A DNA stretch of 64,000 nucleotides from Plotosus lineatus (lineage: Eukaryota > Chordata > Actinopteri > Siluriformes > Plotosidae), in the NCBI GenBank assembly GCA_024760905.1, contig CM045731.1, positions 15,167,501 through 15,231,500 of the forward strand. Reading direction: 5' to 3'. Position numbers and translations under genes: made by a program. Each line of letters begins with the position of its first letter. Within the stretch, counting starts at the first letter, position 1. Positions 24,085 through 38,576 of the stretch are shown here, in pieces. The notes under the pieces are model-generated. The model was given only the letters and a program-made list of their open reading frames with translations. It did no database searches and had not been told where the DNA came from.

Positions 24085-25045
24085 AGACTTGTGTTTAAGT
24101 TCAGCAAGTAGCTTCCTATTGGATTGCAAGCACTGACGAAGAATAGAACAGAATTCAAACAAACACAGTGAGAGCACCAATGCTACATAGCGTAGAGGAT
24201 GTGCAATCACACTTATAAAGCAGCATTTGTCACATGCATGCGCACAAAAGTTTTTCTTTTCTGTGGTTTGGATTTTGTGACTTTTTTAGTTTTATTTTTT
24301 TATTGTGCATATCCCAGTGTTTCTAAGATGGGGTCATACGAAGGTTGCTGATGTATTCAAGAGGAAAAAATAAATTTCTCTTGAAATGAAGCTTGAAATC
24401 ATACTGAAACATGAAAATGGAGTCCGCGTGGTCAATCTGTGTAAGGAATATGGGAAGAGTGCATCGACCATCTGAACAATTCTCAAACAGAAGGCCATGC
24501 TGAAAAGTCTTAAACAAGCAAAGGGGGTTACTGTTCGGTTTTAGGAAAGATCAATGATGAAATGGAGAGGCTTCTGCTATTGTGGATCAAGTCGGAAGAG
24601 ATCAATGGTGATGGGAGTGCAGCCAAGCAGCAGAAAACAAATGATCAAAATTAGTGAAGTGAAATAAAACAGTTAAAAATAAATAAATAAATATTTAAAA
24701 AAATAGTGTAACTTAATGTTAAGTGCTATTCTCAAGTTTAGATGCACTTACTGTATTGTTCATTGACTTGTTTATTCTTGTTTTATTATTATTTATTGTT
24801 AATTACCACATTGATGTTACTGTACATGTGTTATTGTTATGAAATGTTTATTGTTACATGTTTATCTTAAATATATTAATTAAAAATACTTGCTTGTGTC
24901 AGGTTTTATAAGTTTGGGAGAGGGTTGGAACGGATTAATTGGTTTTCTATTGTTTCTTATGGGAAATTTTTTTTCATCTAACAAACGTTTCCACTCACGA
25001 GCTTGCCCTCGGAAAAGATTAATTTTGTAAGTTGAGGTACCACTG
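24085..25045 (+). mobile_element. Pogo/Tigger relic
   Basis: From about 24330 the frame fragments read MKLEIILKHENGVRVVNLCK and YGKSAS (helix-turn-helix region), then MMKWRGFCYCGSSRKRS-like remnants. The right end is GTTGAGGTACCACTG before TA at 25046-25047. The left end was not found. A close relative lies at 45608-46590 in the same relative place ahead of the unit C lectin gene. Confidence 0.82.
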
Positions 25046-25109
25046 TATATATATAAATATTTCTGCTTAAGTACAACCAAAAATTTAAATAGATAAAAAG
25101 AACCCAGTT

Positions 25110-25225
25110 AAACAATCTTCTTCTTCATTATCATCTTCTTCCTCTTTTTCAATTTGTTCCAGGGTCCAATCACAGGGGCAGCAGAGGCCCCCCTCTAAGC
25201 AGTGATGTCCAGACGTCCATCTCAT
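25110..25225 (-). repeat. Degraded 3' end of the 16.4-kb-type LINE
   Basis: TCCAGGGTCCAATCACAGGG, GGCAGCAGAGG and TGTCCAGACGTCCA parallel the LINE 3' end at 16985-17050 and the short copy at 52923-53002. Confidence 0.6.
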
Positions 25226-25950
25226 GTGAGTTAGTTTCTCTGAGTCAAGTTGACACTTTACATTACAGACACAAGATTCTGAGGCCTGTCATTGACAGAC
25301 AACCAGCTGAAGTCCTCTTATTTGGTGAATCCCTAAGCTTGACCCCCTAAGGTGTTTATCTGCTGGAGAGGAGGTTCCTCTGGTTCCTCCACATCGCAGG
25401 AGATCAGAATTCCCATCTGTACAGCCATAGTCTGATGTTGTTTGCTGCATGAACACAAACCAAGACAGTACTGCATGCTACGCTTCTGCTCTGAGAAACA
25501 AGGATCCCAGTTGATCCAGAGTCAGTCCGGAAGTGTTCAACTTAATATCTGTTTGAGTATTGGTTTGTAATTTGTGTCCCACTCTGCACTCGTTTGGAAA
25601 GCATTCCCAATCCCCTTGATAAAAAAAAAAAAAAAAATCACACACCCCCATGCAGTAACCCCTCCCTCCTCTTTTCGAACTTCTACTCATGCCATCAGTT
25701 CTCCTGACGAATGGAAATTCAATTACAGTCTAAATACCTTTGTGATTTTAATCAGTCATAGAATTCAGGATCAGTCAGTAAAGCTATTTTGCTGTATAGA
25801 CACATACTGTAGTTGGATGCAAGAAAAGATAGAAGTTTTTTTTTTGTAAATCTACTTTTTTGCAATTGTATTTGGACTTTTTCCAGGTAGAGAACCTTTT
25901 GGAATTTTCCAGATATATTTGGGAGGATAGATGGACAGATAGATAGATGG
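25226..25950. other. No recognised gene
   Basis: Unique sequence with a poly-A run at 25621-25637 and a GATAGATGGACAGACAG-type short tandem repeat near 25930. Frames lack recognisable domains. Confidence 0.5.
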
Positions 25951-25956
25951 ACAGAC

Positions 25957-26300
25957 AGTTCATCATTTTCTGTACCCGCTTAATCCTAATTTGGGTCACG
26001 GGGAGGCTGGTGCCCATCCCAGCCAACTCAGGGCGAGGGCAGAGTACACCCTGGACAGCTCGCCAGGCCATCGCAGGGCGGAAACACGCTGACGGCTTTG
26101 CAGCCTACTCTTGTCGAAAGTCAGCAATGGTTCTTTTACATGAACCTCACACCATAGACAGTGAGAGACATGGCCGGCCTTTGATAACCCAGTTAGCTGC
26201 ACTGGGGAGGACAGTGACAACCTTGTGGAGAGTGGGACTCGAACCCCCAACCTTTGGATCAGCGATCCAGCGCCCTATACCACTAGACCACCACTGCCCC
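25957..26300 (-). repeat. S1 SINE with L2-like tail, full length
   Basis: Minus strand: the GGGGCAGTGGTGGTCTAGTG head at 26300, S1 body to GCAAAGCCGTCAGCGTGTTT, then at CGCCCTGCGATGGCCTGGCG it switches to GGTGTACTCTGCCCTCGCCC and ATTAGGATTAAGCGGG-type tail, ending ACAGAAAATGATG. It has the same head as 1722-2081 but a different tail. Confidence 0.88.
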
Positions 26301-26554
26301 TGTATGGATAGACAGACAGATAGATAATCACTTACTTTCTTTCTAAAGCCCAGCGGAAAATCCAGTTTCTGGCAGAATTTACAGTACACAGAACAACGTT
26401 ATGCTAGAAAAAAAAAAAAAAAAAAATTGGGTGTAGTTTCCTGTAAACTTGATCCATTCTTTCTCTTATCTGTCTATATGAAGAACGTGTGAGATTTCTT
26501 ACATATAGAATGCAACCAGTACTTGGCAGAAATTCCTGTGGTTTTGATCATGTA

Positions 26555-27813
26555 TATAAACATGATGTCAGAGACCAGACAGGAAATCAGCAGTGAGAAT
26601 TTTAACTGAATTTTAACACACGTCTCACTATCAGAGTAACTGAGGTTTGGTCTGAGTGGACAAAGTCCTTAAATCATGTGCAGATAATGAGGTGTAATTG
26701 TAAACAGGTATACAGTGGACATGTGGTGCAGGGGTCAAAATTCACATGACTGTGAGTGGTGCAAAGGATGATGGGACATTTAGTGAGTACGAAGAACAAA
26801 ACCTTGCAGACACAGTGCCCCATCCTGTCTTGTGATGTCACTTTGGATCTTAAGGAAAACAGAGACATCACTTGGGACAGGTCACATTATTTCTTACGTG
26901 TTTGTTGTTAGTGGAGGGATTTCCGCTTCATGATGCTGATTGTTCACTAATGTTCTCGAACAAACTTCTGAGACTTTCACAGAGCAGCTGTATTTATAAT
27001 GAAATTACATGACAAACAGGTGGACTCTGTTTACTAATTGAAGGCAATTGGTTGTACTGGATTTTATTTTTATTTCAGAGTAAAGAGAACAGAATAAAAA
27101 TGTACGCCATACTGTTTTGATTTTTATTCCGAAGAAATTGTAAAACCTTATATCATTTTTCTTTCACATCACAATTATTTCCCATTTTCTGTTGTTCAAT
27201 AAGATAAAATTCCAATAAAGTATTTTTACGTCATTGTGCCATAAGGTCACAAAATGTTGCAAAGTTCAAGGCGTAGATTATTATAAATTATGTTTTACAT
27301 TTAAAGATGATTCAGATGAAAGTTGACTTATTGTGGCATGGTTTTGGTGTTATGGCCAAAAGAATAGAAGTGACAAACGAATTGAATGAACCGTGTAAAA
27401 ACAATAGGGTTCAAATTCAGCTAAACACACTTACAGATCTTAGTATATCGTATATAGTAGATTTGACGTGAGGTTATAAAGATTTGGGATAATATATTCA
27501 GACAAAGGATTTTAGGGACGTTAGAATTTCATGTTATTTGAGATTCATGAACATTTTCTGTACAAAACTAAACACAACCTCTGAAACACATCTTATCTGA
27601 TCCAACACATCTGGAGGAAAGAGACAGTGCTGCACACAGCCCAAGTGAATAATAGAAATATTACCTCAGAAATTAACTGAATCTTGTTTTTCCCATCACT
27701 GACCCTTTAACAGTAAACTACATCTCATTACGTTCCCCAGAGTGAACACATCACTCACTCGGAAAATGACCCGAGAGCGACAGAATCCCACCATCTGAGA
27801 TTCACATAACGAC
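26555..27813. repeat. Segmental duplication block U1 (unit B), downstream of lectin gene
   Basis: Matches 47010-48420 of unit C from GACCAGACAGGAAATCAGCA on, and 2140-5500 of unit A once the Tc1 and mini-RTE are removed. It holds the 3' flank of the minus-strand lectin gene, and gives the empty site for the Tc1 of unit A near 27455. Confidence 0.85.
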
Positions 27814-30029
<2,216 letters not shown>

Positions 30030-30241
30030 CACTTGATGTTGTAAAATTCACTAAGAAACATTATTAAAAACTGATTCAGTACAAATAATAACAGCACATA
30101 CCCCATCACTATACATCACTACGTACCACACTGTTCATCATTACACATGGCTATATATTCCCACATATCAGCATGTGGGCATAGAAATGATTCACACCAA
30201 AGCAATTCACTTTCTTTTGCTTTTCAGCCCTAAATAAAGAC

Positions 30242-31714
<1,473 letters not shown>

Positions 31715-31925
31715 TTTTGGGTTTTTATACCCGAGCCTAGCGGTTCATCAGGCCGGTGCTTATCCCCGGTTTCTGTAGCGTGAAGCAATCAGGAGTTGAA
31801 CTTCTCCTGGGTGGGACACTCGTCCATCGCAGGTTACCTTCCCAGTATATTTTTACTGGTACCCATTTATACTGCTGGGTGAACAGAGGCACACTTGTGG
31901 TTAAGACCTTGCCCAGGGGTCTCAG
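31715..31925 (-). repeat. S3 SINE, 5' truncated
   Basis: Reverse complement of the S3 body (CCCAGTATATTTTTACTGGT, CCATCGCAGGTTACCTTCCC, CCTTGCCCAGGGGTCT). The tRNA head is missing. Confidence 0.85.
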
Positions 31926-31989
31926 CTATAATATAATAACAATTAAGTAGTAAAAATAATGCATAAGATGTAAATACAATATAAATGCA

Positions 31990-32903
31990 CACATATACAA
32001 AAGCGGGTGCGGACACTCAGATGTCTTTTCACAAGAAACTGTGCTTTAACAGTCATTTCCTGTCCAGCTTTTCCTTTTGGATGGGACACACGACTCCACT
32101 ATTAAGGCATTTTTGTGACATCGTACTACAGAGCCGTGTTTTCAACCTTCTGAGACCACTGACATCTCTTTCAGCTTGAGCTGATGCAACAGGAACAAGA
32201 AGAAGCAACCTGTGTTTCAACTTCATCAAACAGGTCACAGAGCACTGAACACATTCCCTGAAGAACTGCAACGACATCACTGCTGGACTGGAAATGACTG
32301 GAACGCTGCTCTGTGTCCTGCGGTAAGTAGTCGGAGATTCACTGTTGATCATTTCGGATTATTGAGACTATTTAAGACTCACAGCTCAGACGGTTTCCCT
32401 TCATTCAGGTCTAAACTCAGCAGTCATTTTCCAGTGACAATAACACCAGGAAATATTTTATACATTAAAGATTTTTATGGCTGTAGTAATTCTCAGAGCA
32501 TTATATTTATATTTATATTCATTATCACTCATCGGTTATTTAATGTGCTTCATCTTTAATTATTTTCATCTTCTAATATTTGACAGTGTAAAACCCTTTG
32601 AGATGTTACAGTGGAAGTGAGAATCTGTTGTATAAATAAAGATTCCACAGATTCGACTCTCTAATGGGAATCAGTCAGTGCTTCTGATTGTTCTGCTGTA
32701 GTCTGTGTTTCTAAAACCTTGATCCATGAGTGTGTTTTTAACTGGAATCACCTGCTGGTGTAAAGATCTCTGTCCAGCCCTGCTCTAAACAACACACATC
32801 TACTAAACACATTCATGATCCCACACGGAGATCTGGAGAAAACATTCCACTTATTCAGTGTGAGGAAATAAATAAAGAATTTCAGTAAAGTACTGAAACA
32901 TAC
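31990..32903. repeat. Segmental duplication block U2 (unit B)
   Basis: Matches 10180-11160 and 56480-57717: AAGAAACTGTGCTTTAACA, CAACTTCATCAA and GATCATTTCGGATTATTGAG. It lies in lectin intron 1. The frames inside are not kept between copies, so no gene is called. Confidence 0.75.
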
Positions 32904-32968
32904 CTGAAATTTGGAGCTGATCGATCGATGTTGGAGATTTGAGACAGTTTATTGTCTTTCGGAGAAAT
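32904..32968 (-). other. Probable untranslated exon 1 of unit B lectin
   Basis: Ends in ...AAATTTCAG before a GTATGT donor (32903-32898, minus strand). The sequence and donor are kept at 57718 (unit C) and 11161 (unit A). The transcription start is inferred as 25-35 bp downstream of the TATA-like box at 32993-33003. It contains no ATG-led reading frame of note. The join to exon 2 at 30050 is inferred. Confidence 0.6.
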
Positions 32969-32992
32969 CTGTCAGCTTCAGACTGAGTTACT

Positions 32993-33082
32993 GTTTATAT
33001 TCTTTAAAGTTTGAGGACTGAATGCACCTAAACACCGCCTGCTTTTTACTTTACAAAACAGATTTTATGTAAATCTGAGATG
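32993..33082 (-). promoter_or_regulatory. Probable promoter of unit B lectin
   Basis: Minus strand: a GC box GCCCCGCCCATC at about 33070-33081, then about 70 bp on a TATA-like GAATATAAACAG at 32993-33003. The same two boxes with the same spacing are in unit C (57806-57906). In unit A the region is replaced by microsatellite. Confidence 0.55.
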
Positions 33083-33650
33083 GGCGGGGCACGATTGAAA
33101 ACCCCCATGAACAACAGCACACTGTTTATGTTTCCTTTTTTGTGTTGAATTTAAAAAAACTATAAAGTTCAGTTTTTATTGTAAAACCAAATGGTGCAAA
33201 TGGTGCTATATGAAGGTGTCATGTGATGACTGAGGCTTGCAATGGTGTGGGTTCAATGATGCACATCAAGCAGAAAATTCAAAACACAGTGCAACATTTA
33301 TTCCTCTTGGGCAGGCAGAGATCAAATGATCAGACAGACAGCATATCAGATATAATTTAAACTCAGAGTTGCAGAAGCAGGCAGAGGTCATACACAGTAT
33401 ATCAACAAAGGAATTCCATGGACTATCTGATATTTGAATGAAATGGCAGATAGACCTTGTTAATTCTTGGTTGACAAGTATTATGGATTCAGCAGAGAAT
33501 CAGTGACTGTGAAATGAATAGGGTTGCACACAGAAAATATTTCCTTTATTGAGTGTGAAGAAATAAGTGAAGTATTTCAGTAAAGTACTGAAACATCTAA
33601 AATGTAACTGTGACCAATGTTAAATGTTTGAAAATTGAGTATCTATCACA
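33083..33650. repeat. Upstream flank of lectin promoter (unit B)
   Basis: Tracks 57907-58440 of unit C (CCATGAACAACAGCACACTG, GGCAGAGATCAAATGATCAG). No gene found. Confidence 0.7.
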
Positions 33651-33655
33651 GTGGT

Positions 33656-33885
33656 GGGCAGTGGTGGCCTGTTGGGAAGGTGCTGAGACACTGATCCCAA
33701 GGTTGTGAGTTGAAACGGCACTCTCAAAGGGTTGTCCCTCCCTGCCCCCTCCCCCATTGCAGCTGACTTGGTTATCAAAGGCTGGCTATGTCTACCACTG
33801 TGTTTCATCAAGAGTCGGTGCATTTCTGACGTGTGATGGCCTGGCAAGCTGTCCATGGGGTACTCTGCCCATAATAAGAGTCAAC
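33656..33885 (+). repeat. S1-related SINE with L2-like tail, degraded
   Basis: GGGCAGTGGTGGCCTGTTGG head and GTGATGGCCTGGCAAGCTGT tail region. The paralogous SINE in unit C is at 58453-58735, so it is older than the duplication. Confidence 0.78.
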
Positions 33886-33894
33886 TAACACCTC

Positions 33895-34135
33895 ATTGAC
33901 AAAGATGCATTGTCATTGCGGCAAAGATGTCACGTGGGCGCGAAGATGTCACATGGGCAGGCATGAGGTGTTTCATAACACAGAGGAGAATTTTGTGCAT
34001 GTGCACACTACAAATGCCAGCGAGGAAAGGCTAAGCTCCCACAAGGCCAGCACTTCTCAAATAGTGAGGTGCGCCCCCCCAAGGAGGGGCACGATGTAAT
34101 GCCAGGGCGGCGTGTATGCTTTTTTACTACTGCAA
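33895..34135. repeat. hAT-type element end and flank
   Basis: The end CAGCACTTCTCAAATAGTGA matches the terminal repeat of the hAT MITE at 59747-60109. The flank 33895-34045 matches the reverse complement of 60110-60245, so the block is inverted between units B and C. Confidence 0.65.
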
Positions 34136-34904
34136 AATATTTGGGATTACTTTTAAACTGTGCTATCTACAACATCTAAAGGCTGTCCTGAGATCACTGA
34201 GACGGACAGAGAGCCCAGAAATTCCAAATAACTGTTTAAGTGAGTGGTTAAAGTAGGCTGCCTATGCTTCAATTTGGGTCAAAGGGAGATGTCTTCCCAA
34301 ATTGATAAGATGGCTGCAGTTGTCGACTGCACATGTATAAAGGAAAAAAGTGTAAGGCAGTTCCTGGGGCTGACACCTAATCAAGGCTTATACTTAGTGT
34401 TATGGACTTTACCAACCCAATAACTGACTTTTTAAAAAAGCGATCACCAGATTTAGCCCAGTGGATGGAGCTGTGTGAATAAAGTTACTTCCAGATAAAG
34501 GCAGTCTTTTTTTGTGTGCGTGTATGGGTGGGGGTGTTTTCTGTACTGCATTCAGATGTGTCACACAAAGGGCCATCTTATCCCAGATGGTGATGAGGCA
34601 AGAGAGCACAGTGCTGTAATTCAGCCACATGTTCTCCTTACAGGAAAGAAGGTACAGCACAATGGAGAAGGAGTGTCTGTTCTTCAGGTGAGTGATCTAC
34701 CAACTGGTTGCTCTTTTGTGCTCGGATCATGCCCCACTCCAATGACTCCACCTCATGAAAGATGATGCAGGGTTCATGTGTCGGTATCCAGCACTCCAGC
34801 TGTTTCAGTTTGATGTCATACACAGTTTGTGGGTGCAGATGGTGTTGTCTCAATACCTGCCCGACTGAATACAGAGTGTACTGCAGGCTGATGATTCCTT
34901 GGCC

Positions 34905-35250
34905 TGGTTTAGGCCGTGGGGTTATTTTTCAGAGAGGTTTCATGATTGACTGTGGACTACTGAGGTTGGGGGTTCAAGCCCCATGATCACTGGGTTGTCA
35001 CTGCTGTCCCCCTTTGCAACAAACTGGGTTATCAAAGGTCGGCCATGTCCTTCACTGTCTTTGGTGAGAGATTCATGTAAAAGAACCATTTGTGACTTTT
35101 GTAAAGAAGCCATCAGTGTGTTTCTGCCAGGTGATGGCCTGGCGAGCCGTCCTGGGTGTGCTCATCCTTTGCTTGGGGTAGGCTGATGTGGGTACCAGCC
35201 TTGTTACATCCCTAATTAGGATTAAGTGTGTCAGAAAATGGATGAACGAT
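34905..35250 (+). repeat. S1 SINE with L2-like tail, head damaged
   Basis: GGTTGGGGGTTCAAGCCCC box B region, GGCCATGTCCTTCACTGTC body and TCCCTAATTAGGATTAAG tail ending CAGAAAATGGATG. Absent from the unit C copy of U4. Confidence 0.83.
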
Positions 35251-36149
35251 GATGTTGTGCCCTCTGCTGTTGAAGAAGGAGTTAATCAAAACCAGCATGT
35301 AGTATGATATGTTTCACCTGTGTGTCGTTACCAGCATCTATTTATGTGCGGTATTTTGTTTGGTTACAGATAGGCTAGTAAACAGAGAAAGAGAGCTGCA
35401 AGTGGTTGAGTGCTTGTGTGCAGAGAATATTTATTCAACATTTAAGATATATTTTCTGTCTCAGTAAGATTTTCAAGTGAAATAAAAGACACTGGAAATT
35501 GTCGAATCTGAGCTAAATTGTGCTGGAAAGGTAAATTAACAGAGTGACCTCTCTGTGTGTCTTTTAAGCTTTAGTGTGCAAATCTGAAAACTGTTACATA
35601 CATGTTTATATTCTAGTTCATAAGCAGTAGTGATTTAAAAACTGTATATTATCAGTTGTTGGGAAAGTTACCTATTTATTCTCAGCTGTTCAGCCAGTCG
35701 AGGGAAGTTAATTCTTCCATTTTTGTATGGGCCAGAGAAAAGTACTGGAGATGTTACTCATATCTTTACAGCTCGTACGGTTAAGCTTTGCTGGAGGCTT
35801 AGAAGGAGCACAGAGTTCACTTCAGTGTGTGATCAGTACATTAAGGCATATGGGTGTTGGTCTGATATTGGCTGTGTGGGTGAGGATCAGTGGATTTTAC
35901 CTGATGCATAAGTTGCAGGAAGTTAACATTCATTCAACAAGTCATTCCGGAAACTGTATTTCGAATCAGGTGTCAGGCTGCATTAGGTCTGATCTAATTA
36001 AGGGAAACTTTACTCAGATTTAAGAAACAGAATGGAAGCCAAAATCAGCCATTGTATGTTTGTTAGCAGAATCAAGCCAGTTTCAGACACTCATTGGCGA
36101 ACAGCACAGTTACTTTGAGAGAACCATGAGAAAAAAACAATTCATTCAT

Positions 36150-36262
36150 TCATACATTTAACCAACCATAATTAGGGTCGTGGGGAGGATGGCGTCCTTC
36201 TCAGCTGACTCTGGGCAAGGGCAGGGTACACCCTGAACAGCTTGCAAGGCCATCGCAGGGCT
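36150..36262 (-). repeat. L2-tailed SINE 3' fragment
   Basis: Minus-strand tail: GCGATGGCCTTGCAAGCTGT, GGGTGTACCCTGCCCTTGCC and CCCTAATTATGG. The 5' part is missing. Confidence 0.78.
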
Positions 36263-36596
36263 AGACCAAACTAATTGCTTATAATTAATTTGCCTATTGG
36301 TCATGAAACAGCTGGTGTTGTTAAAAAACCTTAGAGTGCACCAAGAAAGCAGATGTTAACAGGCAAAGAGCTGAACAGTGTCCTGACATTAGAACTGTTC
36401 AGAACTTTTGGATAAAGTAGTAATGATAACAAGGTTAGTCATGTAGAACATGAAAAGCTAAAAGCAGGTTCCCAACTGAGCAAATAGTTTCCATACCGCC
36501 AAAAGTCTTAAAAATATCTTCACTGCTGCCCTGAAGAGACGAGGGAGTCTGTCATGCTTGGGAATGAGGTGAAAATAGAATGGTCTCAGCATCTCT

Positions 36597-36850
36597 CTTT
36601 CGGAACACCCTCGGAACGTTCACGGAATGTGCAGAAAAGACATGGAAAGACCACGGTACAATGTCGGAATACATGCGTAAAAGTGCTCGGATTACCTTTG
36701 GAACCAGTCCGGATTGCAAAAGCAGACCTTCGGACAATTCACGGAATGTTCACGGAAAGCACAGAACACTCAAGGAATGACTACGGCACTACTCCATTTT
36801 AAAAGGAAGACCTTCGGAATGATTGCGGAACAAGCGGAATGAAAGTGGAA
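36597..36850. repeat. Left subterminal array of CGGAAT-like words
   Basis: At least ten copies of CGGAA(T/C) or a one-base variant within 250 bp at irregular 14-30 bp spacing. The inverted counterpart (ATTCCG) fills 39680-39840. Confidence 0.75.
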
Positions 36851-37055
36851 TGTTTACGTTCAACATGGAATGACTGAGGAATAGCAGTTCTAACCACGTT
36901 TCAATCCGGAAAAATCGGCAAAGATCAAAGGATTTGCACCTAATTCCGCATATAAATACGCGGAGTCGACCAAGAAATCTCATTCTGCAAAATAGCTTCT
37001 GCAATACAATAATATACAATAATATACAACAACATACAACAATATACAACAATGT

Positions 37056-37680
37056 ATCTAAGGGGTCGGGAACCTATGGCTGACGAGCCAGATGTGGCTC
37101 TTTTGATGACCGCATCTGGCTCTCAGATAAATCAGATGGCCTTTCTTAACAGAATAACTAACAATAATTTTGCTGTAATTTAAATAAAAATACAGAAAAA
37201 GACATCAAATAAAACAAAAACAGATAAATAATTCTCACTCATTTTAATCTATACATCTATTTTCCACTCCACTTGTTGCTGTGGAGCGCAGCGGAGAGCC
37301 AATCCTTACTATACTGTGTGGGAGGGTCTGATACCTTGAAAACTCAAATTTTATTGTATTATATGCAGCAGCCTGCGTGAGTTGTTTATGGGTCAAGGTA
37401 AATTTCCCCTGTTTTTGATCAGCTTATTTGTGCAGAGTGAACCCTTTCAACCAAGAAAATGGTGAAAAGATAAAAAAAAAAGATGCAGAGTACAATCACT
37501 GAATGAAGATTTGGAAAGACTTTCATGAAGCCAAGCAGAGCTGGCAACCAGGTGATTGTTAAAACTTGGAACGCGCTTCCGGTCACATACCAAACACTGC
37601 AGCGTGTGAGTCTTGCCGTATTGACCATGTTTGGCTCTACATATGCATGCGCATAAGCCCTGCAATATACAATAGCTTAG
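37056..37680 (+). mobile_element. hAT-type element, internally deleted, nested in the MADF insertion
   Basis: Starts AGGGGTCGGGAACCTATGGC, then AGCCAGATGTGGCTCTTTTG, a typical hAT end. An internal start near 37459 (MVKR, then KKKDAEY) and, near 37626, MFGSTYACA fit the first and last parts of a hAT transposase (the conserved C-terminal FGSTY). The catalytic middle is missing. Confidence 0.7.
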
Positions 37681-37854
37681 TCTATTTGATGGCCAGGTAA
37701 AAAAAAAATTGTAAAAAGCGTTACACGACAACACGACAACACGACAACACGAAAAGACCAAGGAATGACTGAGGAAAAATCGGCAAAGATCAAAAGATTT
37801 CCTCCTGATTCCGCCTATAAGTACACGGATTCGACCAAGGAAGCCGTTTATAAT

Positions 37855-38130
37855 GTACAATAAATTAAAAATTTAACATATGTTTGTAATTTACAATAAG
37901 TTTATAATTTACAATACGTTTATAATGTACTTTATGTTTATAATTTGTAATACGTTTATAATGTACAATAAATTTAAAATTTAACATTTGTAATTTACAA
38001 TGCTCATCATTTACAATATGTTTATAATGTGCTATATGTTTATAATTTAAAAGTTGTTTATTAAAATACAATATGTTTATATTTTACAATATGTCTATAA
38101 TGCACTATAAATTTAAAATGTAACATATGT
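37855..38130. repeat. AT-rich minisatellite, period about 18-22 bp
   Basis: Repeated variants of TTTATAATTTACAATA(C/T)G. Long frames in it are artefacts of the repeat. Confidence 0.88.
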
Positions 38131-38246
38131 TAATATGTTTAATATCAATCATGTCAATATGGTCCTTTTATTTGCACCTCAATAAATTATTCCAGATGAA
38201 AAACCATGCACACAAGCCCAAACCACAGTGATTATAACTTTCAAAC

Positions 38247-38252
38247 TTTATT
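38247..38252 (-). terminator. Candidate poly(A) signal of the MADF gene
   Basis: AATAAA on the minus strand, about 325 bp past the stop at 38577. It is the first canonical hexamer I noticed downstream. Confidence 0.4.
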
Positions 38253-38576
38253 ACATAAACAGGAAAACAGAAAAAGCAAAGTGCATGACCTGGAAATAAT
38301 TTACTAAATTGAAATCAAGGAAAAAAAATGTCTCACGGGTCACAGGTGGAGTCTGAGCACACTGGACAGGTTGAACATGCTGGGCTCACTTACACTTGTC
38401 TCTCTAGCCGCAGGGGTGGTTACAGGCGTCGACGTGCATGTAATCGGAGGGCAACTGACTGGCCTGCTGGATTCCGGTTGATGCTCTCCTGCAGACGACG
38501 TTGATTGTTGTGGGCACGGTGGTGGTGCCCACCTCGTGTCATGAGTTCTCCAGACAGGCACGGGTGGACCTGGCAG

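Larger units (their letters stand above)
34140..36560. repeat. Segmental duplication block U4 (unit B)
   Basis: Matches 61067-63290: ACAACATCTAAAGG, CATAAGCAGTA, GAAAAGTACTGGAGATGTTA and GATAACAAGGTTA. Frames at 34409-34853 (e.g. CWIPTHEPCIIFHEVE) look protein-like but are not matched in unit C and I do not recognise them. No gene is called. Confidence 0.7.

Noticed and set aside
34409..34853. Minus-strand coding remnant in unit B
   Set aside because: The wording is protein-like, but it is broken by stops, is absent from the unit C copy of U4 and matches no family I know.
37855..38130. CRISPR-like array
   Set aside because: The repeats are imperfect, AT-rich and have no spacers; the sequence is eukaryotic. 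It is a minisatellite.
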